NCBI GenBank assembly: GCA_002633005.1
Contig: NMRA01000147.1
Coordinates: forward strand, 374,001 to 438,000
DNA: 64,000 nt
DNA from: Phoronis australis
Lineage: Eukaryota; Phoronida; Phoronidae
Direction of reading: 5' to 3'
The translations under genes were made by a program, and so were the position numbers. Within the stretch, counting starts at the first letter, position 1. Each line of letters opens with the position of its first letter. Below are positions 22,799-35,160 of the stretch, one piece after another. The notes beneath the pieces are model-generated. The model was not told where the DNA came from, made no database searches, and saw nothing but the letters and a program-made list of their open reading frames with translations.

Positions 22799-22985
22799 AA
22801 CTCTAGCGATAGAATTAAAAAGTCTATCGATAGAGTTAATAAGCCTATGGATAGAGTTAGTAAGTCTATCGATAGAGTTAGTAAGTCTATCTATAGTGAT
22901 ACTAAGTGTATCGATAGAGTTAGCAACGGAGAAAAAAGTTGCCGTGCCGTCCTTTTACAGCCACAATTGCATGGTGTAACAAAGC
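22799..22985 (-). repeat. right inverted repeat with CTATCGATAG array
   Basis: Reverse complement of the 16505-16712 arrangement: about six CTATCGATAG-type units with GAGTTA(G/A)TAAG spacers, then GTTGCCGTGCCGTCCTTTTA, matching the outer segment of the left end. Confidence 0.85.
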
Positions 22986-24764
22986 AACTATTCGTTTTTA
23001 TCAAAAAGCCGCACACAAGTCATGTAAATGTGCAGCATGTATAAACTAGGAATAAACGAGCATTCATTGTGCCTGTTTTAAATGCAAGCTTATCATAACA
23101 TCCATGTACACAAAAAGCTGAGTTGTCCATTCAGAGATTCACGTTGACGGAGCGATAACGTTATTTCCTTGTAGGCTTTGACGACTTCAATATTAACGCC
23201 TCGTGGTTACTCTTAACTCACGGGTTCCTGTTGCCTTTAATTTCCTTGGCTTCTTCAATTGAGAAATCTCATGGTTTACATTTCAGATGCAAGTATTTCT
23301 CGTCGCAAGTGTCTTGCGATTCTCTTTTGTTTCTTCAACGTGGCCCTTTGCAGTTTAATTTTTCTTTTACAGCTATGGCTACAAGTATTCTAAACATATG
23401 CTCTCAATCCATGGAGCCGTGCATTGCACAATCCTTGACCATCACAAACATGATCCGCACAGAAACAATGCATCAGCTTAGATAGTCATGTAACCGTTCA
23501 TACTGGAATATCGGACCATTTCACTAAGTCTCCCGTTACGTCAACAGTTTATTTTTCATGACACCAACATTTTTCGTTTTATTCTATTAGCTGCATATGT
23601 TTTTGTCATGCTTTTGCTCTGAAATATGTTTTCTTTAAATGAGATTTCCGAATTTTACACGGAGCTTTGACGAGAAGTTCTCAAAACAAATTGGCCTTAA
23701 CATAAAATTGCAGACATGCTTTGGAACTTGGAAACTGAATTTATTATTCTCGACTTGGTGCAAAATATCCAGGTCTTCCCAAGTTATATCGCTCTTCTAT
23801 GTAAAAAACGATCACAATCAGGTGACTACTGTGGGCAGTATTTTCATACTGTGATATCTGAGTTTATTAAGCATATTTTAAAAAATACAAGGCTTCGTGG
23901 CCAGGAAAGAAATAATTTTTAGTAAAGTTTCCTTGAAGAAATATGTTGTTAATGACGAAACTCTTTTACATCAAACACGTCACGTGAAAACGAATTTCGC
24001 ATATTGACGTTAAATATATATACATGTACATCAGCGTCCCTAACCTCTAACTTTAATTCTTAGAACTGGTCCTGGAAAAGAATCCCAGTATATCCTTCAT
24101 ATGCTCTTGTCTTTGACCCTGCCTTCGCGTCGGCAGTGGTTAAGTTTATCAATGGTAACGTGAACGTTTCTTTAGATCTTTAACGCTTTATGTCAAATAT
24201 TGCAGATCACTATTTCCAATGAATGTGTGAATTAGTAAGGTAATTGTGTTGTCACTTTGGTATGAATAAACCTACGAAAAACAACAAAAAGTACTTATCT
24301 GTTAACACTAAAAGGATATCGAGCATAAATTTGACTGATTGCCTCATTGTTTTGGAAGATTTTTAGCATATTTGTTACCATAAGACTCATTTTTTAATTT
24401 GTAACTAAAATAAACAAAGTGCCTTATACCGTACCTGAAATCGTTTCTTCGTGCTCCATTTATCAGTTTATGTTGAGTACAGCATAAACATTGGAATTCT
24501 GACCTCGAACCTCGGTCTTCTTCAGAGCATCGATCGAGTTTCACAAATGAGGAAATAAAAGCCGTCCACTAGATGCGGTGACGTCGCGCTTATAACAACA
24601 CCGGCCATCTTGAATACAAACAATTGCTTACATAAGTACAGCCATCAATGCACTCTTGCTGATAGCATTTTTTCACGCTTTGTGTACAGAATGGTTCTCC
24701 GTTTTGAGGCAGAATGTAATCACCAAACGCTAAGGGAGACCTATGATACGCCGTAAAATTTCCA

Positions 24765-24870
24765 AAAATGTAACAACTGTTACGTTTTACGTCATTGTTA
24801 CATTTTACGTTGCTAGGCCTCTGTTAAAATGTAACAAGTTGTACCATTTGATTAATTGTTACAATTTACG
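24765..24870. repeat. GTTACATTTTACG-type inverted/direct short repeats
   Basis: Four related words (TGTTACGTTTTACG, TGTTACATTTTACG, AAAATGTAACA, TTGTTACAATTTACG) in direct and inverted order within 100 bases, probably a small non-autonomous element. I see no supported gene between 23.0 and 27.1 kb. Confidence 0.45.
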
Positions 24871-25104
24871 ACGAATGCGCATGCGAGAAATGTGCAGTTG
24901 TTAAATTTTACGAAAGCGACGTCATATTACATGACTTTGCATGGCATGTGTCACAAAGAAAATACAGATTATACACTTTACCGCGTCTTTGTCGGATTGT
25001 TTGAAATGCTGCGAAAAGTGCCAGCTCGAATTTATAGATGTGTCCCTATGTGCTTTCCATTGTCTTTTAAGACGAATAGTTTGTTGGTATAGTCAAAAAT
25101 GTGC

Positions 25105-25250
25105 CCCGTACCAAGGGCAGATGCAGGACTTTGAGTTAGACCCGAGTATTAGCCAGAATTTATCCCGTCAGACATTCACACCCCCAACTGCCAAATGGAA
25201 TTTGGATGTATTTTAGGGTGGTCATGGCCACCTTTAAGTCCCCCACTGTG
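25105..25250. repeat. dispersed repeat copy 1
   Basis: Shares the words CCCGTCAGACATTC, ACTGCCAAATGGAAT and GGTC…GTCCCC with 40425-40530, in the same orientation. Non-coding and of unknown class. Confidence 0.6.
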
Positions 25251-27127
25251 TACAGTTTCAACTCCAGACAAAAGGAGTTTCCAGGATCAGGTAACCAGTT
25301 ATTTATTGTCAAAACATTCTTGCAATCTTTTGTTGGTACTCAAAGGTCATAAACCAATTGTGTATCCTTCTTTACAGTAAACATGTTTTTGGTAAGTACA
25401 GCAGAAACAATGACATCGTATTTGGCTAATATTTATCGTATTTTTCTGGAACAAACGACCATAATATTTTTTAACGGAGAAGTCAATTTCGGAAGCCAAC
25501 TTGATAGTAAAATCACCGGTTTTAGCCTGCAATATTTTGATTTATTACAGCCAATATTTTATTGCCTTGGAGTCATCTGCAGTAATTGCCCTGCTCCATA
25601 CAAAAGAAACGAGGCCAAAGTTAATCTGATGGGGACAAGTTGTGCCTACCACCTTAGTTGCGAATACAATTTCTTAGACACATTGTGATGCAAGGAAATA
25701 AAAGTACCCATTAATTGCATGTAGGTTTGCAGACTTTTTCAGTGCAAAAGCATAGCTGAAAGCACAAGCTGGAAGGAATGTCATTAATTCTATTATGTCA
25801 AACCTGTCTGAAATAGTGATGGTAGCAACAAATTAAACCGTGACGTGCAAATGCGAGGCCTAAGTGGGAAATAGAAAAATATTTTGGCACTCTGAAAGGA
25901 CATGATCTTTTTTCTCAAACAGGGTCTAGGTCGATAGTCTTGTAGGGCAATAATCTGGAGTACAAAGACATGCACTTTCACTTTCTAATGTCTTTAGAGA
26001 TAAAATACCAATTAGTCCGAAGCACATATAAATAAATACAGTGATTGAACATACTACAGGACGTGAAGCCACGTGTCTCGTAAGACGCCATTGTTTGTGT
26101 TGCAGCTCTCTGTCAACAATACTCGTGGTTGTAGGCAGATAAGAAAATTTGGTATATCAATCCTTTTCTACATGGCACAAAATGCGCATGTCAAACATAG
26201 TTAACTTCAACGTTAGCTGTTTTTGCTCCGTCCCACTTTCAATGAAACCTAGTTAATGTACCTCAGGTGAACCGCTGTGTTCTAAGAATATACGGGCCCG
26301 TACCACATAAAATAGTTGCTTGTTTTGTATGTCCGTTACCAGCGTTTCTAACGACCCAGTGACTCCAGCCATAGCCGACTAGTCGCCAGTTCTCGAAAAA
26401 CATCTGCCTCCAAAGTTCAACTTAACGTAATTTTTGAAATTACACATGATCGTGGAATTGGCCTCAGGTTTTTGAAAAGGAATTATTTCAAAAAGAAACA
26501 AAAATGATAACACGGTGGGTATCATCACGTTTACATGTAAGTCGTATTAAAAAATCACAGTCGGAATTCACTTCTCTGTGGCAAACTACAGAAGTATATA
26601 GATATAGATATATTTTAAAGCGTAGATGTAGAAAAATACATTAGAGAACAAGTCAATGCACCAACGGGTTGTCTCACTAAAGGGTATATGTTTTGGAAAA
26701 CTAGGTTCGAAACATAAAAAGTAAACATGGGCTAATTGCGGTTGTCGTAGTGTTACGGATTAGGTATTATGGTGAATGCAGGGATATGTTTCTTTTTATA
26801 AATTGTTGATCATGCTTTCTACACGAACCAAGTCATCTGCTCGTATTGTTGACGAGTTGAAGATACATTATTCGACAGTGGTGGCTCATCACATTTTGCT
26901 GTGATGTGCAATTAGTCACATCTGGTTTAATTTGTTGATCAAGCATAGCCTAGGTCATGGTGAGGTAGAGACTACCGGATATGTCATTGATCTGAAAAAA
27001 TAATTGATGTTATTAAATATATTCTTATGTCTATTTCATGTGTTAGGTTTCAAATATCAATCTGGACTAAGTTAAATTTTAAAATTAAAATACCCAATTC
27101 GTCCGTGCAAAGTTTCAGTTAACTGGA

Positions 27128-27881
27128 CAGAGCAAGCGTAGTTATCATGTTTCTTCTAGGGCCTCTTCATCCGATAGTCCAGTCATTCTACGGATGATCC
27201 GGAAAAAATGTAACAAAAGGTTTTATTGCATAAATCGTATCCTCTCACACCCCTTAGTGTGAGAAACAAGTCTACCGGAATCGGACTGGCGGAAGTTGGT
27301 TTTTCAAGATGGCAGACAAAATGGCCGCCAGATTTGCAGATGACAATTATAACTTGAGAGTGGAATGTGATAGAGTAAAAATTCAAAAAGGTTAACCTAT
27401 TTTTCGTAAGTCAACAAATCCATTGGAAATAGATTTGCATGATTGTGATGACACTGTTCACCATTTTCCAGGACGGCCGCCAAAACTACTTCGAGTCGCA
27501 CAANCAGAGCAAGCGTAGTTATCATGTTTCTTCTCGGGCCTCTTCATCCGATAGTCCAGTCATTCTACGGATGATCCGGAAAAACATGTAACAAAAGGTT
27601 TTATTGCATAAATCGTATCCTCTCACACCCCTTAGTGTGAGAAACAAGTCTACCGGAATCGGACTGGCGGAAGTTGGTTTTTCAAGATGGCAGACAAAAT
27701 GGCCGCCAGATTTGCAGATGACAATTATAACTCGAGAGTGGAATGTGATAGAGTAAAAATTCAAAAAGGTTAACCTATTTTTCGTAAGTCAACAAATCCA
27801 TTGGAAATAGATTTGCATGATTGTGATGACACTGTTCACCATTTTCCAGGACGGCCGCCAAAACTACTTCGAGTCGCACAA
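27128..27881. repeat. 376-bp direct duplication separated by a single N
   Basis: 27128-27503 and 27505-27881 are the same sequence with about three differences (TCTAGGG/TCTCGGG, a one-base insertion in the A-run, AACTTGAG/AACTCGAG). N at 27504 separates them exactly. This looks like two alleles placed in tandem by the assembler. The repeat includes the left terminal repeat of the 27.2-32.1 kb element. Confidence 0.9.
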
Positions 27882-28350
27882 CTTTGCACGAACATATTGG
27901 TGTGTCGTCTTGCTTCAAACATTGCATCATAGATTTTCTGGGTCGAATAATCCATTGATACTCATTGCATTTGGCTATAATGATTACTTCCACCATTTCC
28001 AAGAAGGCGGACACAATTGCCACCGGATTTGCAGATGACCATTATAACTCGAGAGTGGAGTGTGATAGTGTAAAAACTCAAAAAGGCTTACCTATCTTTC
28101 GTGGGTCAACAAATCTATTGGAAATAGTTTTGCATGGCTGTGGTGACACCACCCGCCATTTTTCAAGATGGACCCCAAAACTATTTCGAGGTGCACAACT
28201 TCGCACGAACAGATTACTGTGTCGTCTTGCTTCAAACATTGCATCATAAGTTTTCTGGGTCGACTAATCCATTGAGACTCATTGCGCTTGTCTCTAATGA
28301 TTGCTTCTACCATTTTCTAAGATGGCCACCAAATTGTTGCTTCGCGTAAG
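27390..28350. repeat. subterminal tandem units of element B
   Basis: Three or more diverged units of about 350 bases share GTAAGTCAACAAATCCATTGG, TTTCCAGGACGGCCGCCAAA, TTGCTTCAAACATTGCATCA and TGGAAT(G)TGATAG. They lie inside the left end of element B. Open frames across them are repeat translations, not genes. Confidence 0.8.
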
Positions 28351-29319
28351 AACTTCAGATTCCAGAGACACGCTATCGTCAAAGATTTCATATCTTGGGT
28401 TTTTATGCCAGCAATTTCATTATAATACTTTTTTTCTGGTTCTGATGATAACGACTACCATTTTCAAGATTGCTTAACGAATAATAAATTAATTGAGTGA
28501 AAAAAAACAGGTTCGACTGCACAGAAGGATCATTCTCCTCCTGAAGAAATGTGCTCTATCGAAAATAACTCTCTGCGATTAATTTAGTAATCTACAATCC
28601 ACACCATCTGTGTCACCTCCAGCAACAGTTGAAACAGGAGAAAGGCTAAGCAAAGTATGTTTAGCAAGTTAAACAGTTTATAAGTGCTTGCGCAGCTCCC
28701 ACTAATCTTCTCTTTAGCGATGTTACAAGTCTGTCTGAAGCAGTCATTCTCAGTCTGTCATCAAAATCTATACACAATCAACCAGTATTTACACAACTAA
28801 TTTCTGTCAACCGAGAATGAATTGCTGCAGCTTGTAATACGGCATTCTCCAGATGCAACAACCGAGCAGGGCAATCCTAGCCTCTTGCAAGTACATCTAA
28901 TGGAACTGCAGCTGGCCTTACACGAGCATCTTACTTTCAGAAGGTTATCTGGTGCTGCTGACTGGTCCGTCTGGAATTAATTTTCCACATGCCAGCATCC
29001 ATCCCCAATACAGCGAGTCTAGGCCACTTCCACGGAAACGTGACCGTCAAGTGGGCCACTCTTGCTCTTGATAATATGTCCCGGCAGAATGGAATTTACA
29101 TGTAGCTACTGAGCAAAGTTGGTGGTAATGGCTGTATTTGAACTGGGGCTAGTCTGGCACCTCATCCACAAATCGCCTGTAGCGGAGGTCACCCAAATTT
29201 CCTGAGCCAGTACCGCCATAAAGCATAGACAAAACTCTTACCAGCTTCAAACATATGTTACTTCAGCTGCGTGGGTCTAGTGAGTACTCTAGCGTTTTTG
29301 CAGAGTTCTCGATCACGCA

Positions 29320-30990
29320 TTTTCTTGAATAGGAGAGCCCCTGCTAAAACCGAACAGCAGTAATGTTGTATTACAACCACCTATTGCATGCGCAAATGGC
29401 AAAACTGCGCAAGTTTCGGCACCAGAAGAAAACTGTAGTTTCTTGATGACCCAGACTCTTCTCTTGCTTTGGTACCTCTTGCCAAATTTCATGAACACTG
29501 GAAATTGTTGTGAAGTAGCATGGTAACACAAAAGAAGTCTGTGTCGTCTGCAATAAGGGTAGTTGGACCTTGTGATGTGTTCTACACTACTGCTTCTACA
29601 ATTAAAACATCTGCGTTACCTAGAGCTTGTAACACTGTGCAACAAGCATTGTCCAGCAAACTTGACAAGAAGTGAATGAATTGTTTGTTTTTTGCTCTTT
29701 GCCAAAAATGTTCGTTCTTTGACTTGATCACCATGTCACCATTGAAATGAACTTCAGTTACAACACTAGACCCAGTCTTCGAAAATGGGAGACATCTCTA
29801 GTTGATGATCCATCTCAGTAACCATCAAAAACAACAGTAGGCTGGGTGCACTTGCTGATGTAATCCACATGAACTCTACCAAACGACAGCCACGGTGCAC
29901 TCTGCGCATCTCCCATTTTGCAACCTCTAGTTAAACCTTCTGATGCTTTAATATTTTTCATGAGCCTTTGTTCAATTACAAGATCTTATGAAAAGCCTGC
30001 CCAGAATCTGTCACTTTGTCTTATGGCGTGCTGGCCGTAGACGTCTGGACGGGTTGCTGCGTCTGCTGCAAGTATATGTATGCAGATTTTGCACAAGAGT
30101 TGTGACCAGCAGCTGCGAAGTGAGCCAGCATTTCAGAAACTGCTTAAAGTGAAGCTCCCAATCTCACGTTATTTCTGCTTTTGAAAAATTTTAAGGATGT
30201 CAATCATCTTCAGATACTGTAGGCAAATAATAATGATTAGACTTTGCAAGGGCAAGTCTGATTTATGTGCTTCAATTATTATGGATACCTACAAGACACT
30301 CCGGAGAGCATACATCGCTGCTCAAAGACGCCAAACCATTAACAAGGTCACGCAGCTTCAGACCAGCTCTCAAATCATCATCAAGTATATCACTGGCCAT
30401 TGATTCTTCTGACGAACTATTCTCTGGCACTGCGAATTCTGTTTGAATATATCAGTGGCAGTAGGTCGGAAGGCAGAAGTGAACTTCCGTGAGGATATTC
30501 CACTGTAATCCAAGGTTTAGAATCGGAAGACACTGGCTGTGCATTGTATGCCCCAGCGTATGATCAGTTGCGATGTCTGAAGAATCTGTCTATATTCTGA
30601 CTAGCCAACGTTTATGTACAAGGATTGAATTGCTCCACCTCTTGGCACGGAATCTGTGTGTTCTGTGTTGGTGACATTCGGGACTCCTTGAATTTCTGAA
30701 GAATCGGGACTTCATTCTTCATTGGTTCTGGATTGGCGTTACTTGAACTGTCAATATTTGGAAGTGGGATGTGGAATGCTCTGGCTTTTATGACAGTATT
30801 CACTGCTGAGTCTACCAACATATGCCCCCTCACTGATCAATCCATACTTTTTCCAGTTAACAAAAGGATCACATTGATTGATGCATGCTCCAACTCAAGA
30901 ACTTCTTGAAGCCCTGTGCCTGACATTACGGATCCAATGCATCCCAGAAAGCTCATCTCAGTATGAAATCTGCCAAGCCTAGCTGGTTAA
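29320..30990 (-). pseudogene. element B gene: XPG/FEN-like PIN nuclease family, decayed
   Basis: Fragments appear in order on the minus strand, in shifting frames. MSFLGCIGSVMSGTGLQEVL (near 30956) is followed by SVRGHMLVDSAVN, DWELHFKQF (near 30165), TVVFDGY-stop-DGSSTRDVS (FDGY at 29818-29829), LGNADVLIVEAVV (29606-29620), ADDTD (29537-29551) and LPFAHAIGGCNTT (near 29400). FDG, then G-x-ADV and DDTD, echo the acidic motifs of XPG/FEN1-type PIN nucleases (VFDG, E-A-E/D-A, T/S-x-D-x-D). The family is one I recall as large uncharacterised proteins in invertebrate genomes. A middle block present in the related copy at 36-38.7 kb is missing here. Many stops and frameshifts; certainly non-functional. 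Confidence 0.65.
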
Positions 30991-32987
30991 GAACAAGTGA
31001 CTGCAGATCACTGTAGTTTGGTTTGCTGCCACTAATTTCCTCTAAAATCAGTTACCTATGTTCATAAAAAGCATGCGTATTAAACAAATTGTGAGTATTA
31101 AATGTTGAAATTTAATTATTAACTTTTTGTTACACAATTTTATTTGCTTTTCATCAAATTTAGGTGAAATTAAAAACCAAATTTTCAACATATGCCAGGA
31201 GCAGATGGAATCATAGCTTGGGAACAACAAATAATATATCCAATAGCTGAGAAAAAAAGCCACTTCCTTTCCAAATTTATTCAAGGTTCGTGTAACGAAT
31301 AGTCCAATTACTCCACCAGAGTTATATAGTTTTCTAACAAATATTATTTTTGATACCTCAAATGAATATATTTTACAGAATAATAATTGAGTATGTGAAA
31401 TTTATTATGAAAATTCAACTAAAGCTTTTACTGAAAACACATTATAACTTTGGTGTTATATAATCTAAAATGTGATTAAAATTCCAATTTACTATCTAAA
31501 TCTATAAACTAATTATAAAAGCAATCAACTCATTAAACCTGGCTGTAGATTGTAAAATGTTTTTGTTTAAACGCCCATCAGGTTACAAACAATGTTTGCG
31601 GCAAATTGGGGTTTTGTGAATTGGCGGCCATTTTGTCAGCCATTTTGATTTTTTTCTCTCCAACCAGTGACCAATTGTAAGGTCCAGATATTTTCAGTGG
31701 TCTAACTTAAAAAAGAATACAAATTTTTGCCAATTTTTGGGCAAAATATGAAAAAAAATCTTTTAACATATACCAAATTGCCGTTTCGGCAGCCATTTTG
31801 TCGGCCACATTGGTTCTATTTTACAGAAAATTGGCATCTTTTGATTGGTGTGCCTGTTATGAAAAGTATAGAATCAATGACAAACTTTATTGTTTCATTT
31901 CCAGCTGTTACATATGAGTATCATGCCAGAAAGCGGTAAACACCGGTTTTGGGGATCATTTTTTTCTCCATCTTGAAAAACCGACTTCCGCCACTCCGAT
32001 TTCGGTAGACTCGTTTCTGGCACCAAGGGATGTTTGAAGATGCCATTTATGCAAAAAAAACCCTTTTTTTTCTAGGTTGGGCCCTCTGGAGCCCTAGAAT
32101 GACTGGACTACGAGGGGTAAGGTGACTGTGCCTTCTGAGAGGAGAATTTTTTCTCCGAGTCGGGGGAAAAATCTACCTACCGATCACCATTAATAGCACC
32201 CTCGCCCTGTTGCAAGTTCTCACATAGGCTATGTCTTAATTTAGTAGTGTTTTGTGCCCTTTCAAATTGTCACCTGTATGGTAAGGTGATTTGAACTCCA
32301 GAGAAATTTTTAATTACTTGAGCAATTTTTAGGCTTCGTTGGAGAATTTCGCGTGATTTTTCAATATTTTTGAGTGGGGAATAGGGCCAATATTCGGCAC
32401 CAAAATCTATGGATTGAGGGCCCTCTCCTTTCTGGAAAGAAAAAGGCATCGTGTTTCAACCCGTAGTCATGAAAACATAGTCTGGCTGGCCGAATATTCT
32501 CCGGTTGTTGCTATGATACTAGGCAATCGAGATGCGACAAACTATAGGCTAACTCTTCGAAAACATGTGTAAAATTTACAAGGACATATTTTCCTTCGTC
32601 GCAGCCTATGGCAACGAGCCAACGCTTCCGAATTTCAGCCTCCTTAGGGATTGTAAAACATACATTTGAATTTTTCTAGCCAGTCAAGCAACGCAAAATA
32701 CAACTGCCGATAAGAGAACAGAGCTATCGTAGCGAGAATCGTTTTTGTAACGCGCCTGCTGTCGGCGTGAATTAGGTCTATTGCCTAAGTTAGCATGTTC
32801 CAAATTACAGTAATATCCTTTCCTGCTGAACTCTCCACAGGAAACGCTTATAATGAATTAAGAATGAAATGTTGTGCCAGTATAAATATAAAATAAACGC
32901 CGGTGTAAATAGACATTAACCACTTAGATTTAGGAATCATATTGTAATATGTGCTTCAAATCTAATTATTTTTGTTTTACAGACGTC

Positions 32988-34490
32988 TCGTCAGAAAGCC
33001 TCAGATCGCTTGTGCAGCTGCCATTTTGTTGACGATGTGAATGAAAATTACCCTACCTCGATTAGAAATAAGGAACTTTATAAGTACAGTGATCAGGAGC
33101 CACCCCAAAAGAAGAAAAAGTCAACCCTATTGAGCCCACTCTTTCTACTTCAGTTATTTCATCGCCATCGGTTATTTCCCAGTCAGTGTTGACCCCCTTT
33201 GTCAACAAAGCAATAATTGAGTTTCAGGATAGGGAAATCTCGGCACTTAAGAAGAAAGTGGACTATTCCGCTAAAACATTTCCATTAATGATAGTAAGAG
33301 TGACGATGCGGCGGTCTCGATGTTCCCTGGACTACGGAACTATGCTACCTTTTTGTGTTTGCTGGAGTTGTGCTCGAGGTTTGCTCTCACTTATTGGACT
33401 GGTTGGAATGTGACCGAGATAGGGAAGTTGGAACAGTTATTGATAACACTCATGATGCTTCGCCTCAACCTTTATTTATTTATTTATTATTGTGATATTT
33501 ACAATGAGGGTGGCCTCTTCAGTGATACCACTTCTTTCCAAGAGGGCCCTCAACAAGAAAAACAGTAATATAATACAATGAAATAATAAAACAACAATGA
33601 AATATACGTAACAAAGATACAATTAAAACAGGTTAAGAATTAAGACAATAACTAAATGACAAAAAATGGTAAAAATTTAACTAAGAAGGGTGAAATAAAT
33701 TAAGAGATGATTCTAGACCTTAAACAATCTAGATCTGGCTTACCGTTTTGGGTGCTCTAAGACTACCGTCACGAACATTGTAATTACATGGATCCATGTG
33801 GTTGACAAAATTCTTTGTCAAAATTTTAAAAATAAGCTGCCTTCTGTTAACCAAAACAAACAATTCTTTCGATCCGTTTTTAATGAATTCAGTAACACCC
33901 GTATTGTATTTGCATGATTGTATAAAAATTCAATATATTAAAATACCAAAAAACATGAGGGAGCAGAACCAAACATGGGGCTCCCACAAAAGTGCCATCT
34001 CCTTCAAAGGGTTTGTTAGAGTGGCATCAAATGGTGTTCTATTCTTTTTTAGTGGCCTCTATGGTGGCTGTATGTCCGTTAATGCAAACAGAAAGGACTG
34101 TGGTATTTTGAGCAAGTTATCAGGAGGCGACATGGTAATGGCGGATCAAGGTTTTGTCATTCATGATATTACGCCCAGTGGAGTGGGACTTAACATCCCC
34201 CCATTTTTAAACAATGGTCAGTTTTCAGAGCAGTAGTGTAGTGCATACTCAAAAGAAGCATTGCAAGGGGTCTTATTCACGTGGAAAGAGCCATCCAACG
34301 AATAAAGCGATTTGAAAATCTTGCCAACATTCCATGTAATTTGAGGCCTTTTGTCAATCGTGTTTGGCGTGCTTGTGCTGCATTAGATAAAAAATGCTTT
34401 CTAAAGAACGAGTTACAAAGCCTACAATATCATTGCTTCAGATTCATACAACTATTTCTCCCTTTGTACCGTACATACAATGCATTGTGA
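32988..34490 (+). pseudogene. THAP-domain / DDE_Tnp_4 transposase, interrupted
   Basis: After a TTTTACAG acceptor comes SDRLCSCHFVDD, the C-terminal half of a C2CH THAP zinc finger, then a lysine-rich linker. VTPFVNKAIIEFQDREIS and PGLRNYATFLCLLELC follow. A LINE insertion comes next. From about 33955 the DDE_4 C-terminal half resumes with TWGSHKSAISFKGFVRVASN, GDMVMADQGFVIHDI (the D of DKGF/DQGF is a catalytic position) and NIPPFLNN. A shifted frame gives HVERAIQRIKRFENLANIP, the final family motif with its catalytic E. The first catalytic Asp region is lost at the insertion. It resembles ISL2EU-type THAP-DDE4 transposases. Confidence 0.8.
33468..33955 (-). mobile_element. LINE 3' end inserted in the THAP transposase gene
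   Basis: Reads on the minus strand from a decayed reverse transcriptase C terminus (NVRDGSLRAPKT-like words) to a 3' end GAGGGCCCTCTTGG…GAGGCCACCCTCATT…AATAAATAAATAAA. The short-repeat tail is typical of CR1/L2-like non-LTR elements. The same 3' end occurs in the opposite orientation at 42805-42890. It separates the N- and C-terminal parts of the DDE gene. Confidence 0.7.
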
Positions 34491-34824
34491 TTATACATTA
34501 CTATACAAATAAAGCCTTAAGCACTTAACTAGACATGTACAAACACGATTAATATTGTTGTTCTCTATGAAACCTAACCTTACCGTTGTGAAATATATAA
34601 TTTTCATCGCCCGGGCTTACTTGCCTGTTTTGAACATTGATAATTTTGGCAACCAAGCATTTCTTGTCAGCTTGCTGTTGAGACAAAACAGCGACATGTA
34701 AAAAAAATTAAATGAAAAAAATGTTATGCATTAAAAACATTAGGACAATTGGCGAAAATATTGAAAATAAATTTCAATAGGACGAAACAGCGTCGCTCAG
34801 TGATTAGAGTTCCAAACTCATGTT

Positions 34825-35160
34825 TTGAACGAGTCAATTTATGTCAAATAGCCACCCGACCCACAACAAATTGCAACAAAAGGTTTTACAGTGGTTTTGT
34901 GTTCTACTGCGTATACTTGTTAACAAGAAAATGTCTACCAAAACCTGACCACCGGAAATGGGTTAAAAGTGTGTCATTTCCACGATGGCCGCCATGACGT
35001 TTCGAAATCACCAAAAATATATATAATTTCTTCAATAAATGGTTTTGAGGGATGAGCAACTCGCCTGTGTGGTTAAAATTAAGATATGATCAGTATTTGA
35101 TATGACATTCAAGATGGCGGTAAAAAATCACGAACGAAAAATGACTGATTGGTTTATTAT
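34825..35160 (+). repeat. element A left terminal inverted repeat
   Basis: Pairs with 39290-39650 in inverted orientation. It contains ACGATGGCCGCCATGA (34982) and TTCAAGATGGCGG (35108), words shared with the ends of element B. Confidence 0.85.

Larger units (their letters stand above)
16480..22990. mobile_element. candidate 6.5 kb DNA element with palindrome-array inverted repeats
   Basis: The two ends are inverted copies. The left runs from a GGTGGCTGTGAAAGGACAGC region into an array of CTATCGATAG units. The right end, reverse-complemented, reads GTGGCTGTAAAAGGACGGC into the same type of array. Inside are a decayed plus-strand SAM-domain gene and a decayed minus-strand integrase. Exact termini and a target-site duplication could not be fixed by eye, so the boundaries are approximate. 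Three different elements accidentally juxtaposed cannot be excluded. Confidence 0.6.
27175..32110. mobile_element. element B: about 4.9 kb transposon with long TIRs and nuclease-like gene
   Basis: The left end TAGTCCAGTCATTCTA and the right end TAGAATGACTGGACTA are inverted. The similarity continues inward through TTTTATTGCATAAATC/TTTTGCATAAATGG, GTCTACCG(G/A)AATCGGA and GGAAGT(T/C)GGTTTTTCAAGATGG, at least 150 bases per side. The left side also carries internal tandem units (27.39-28.35 kb) with CCAAGATGG-like words. The single gene remnant is on the minus strand at 29320-30990. No DDE transposase is visible. Terminal bases could be off by a few because the left end is duplicated in the assembly. 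Confidence 0.75.

Noticed and set aside
27183-28349. Several similar small frames on both strands
   Set aside because: They are translations of the subterminal tandem units of element B and of the haplotype duplication; the same peptide recurs because the DNA repeats.
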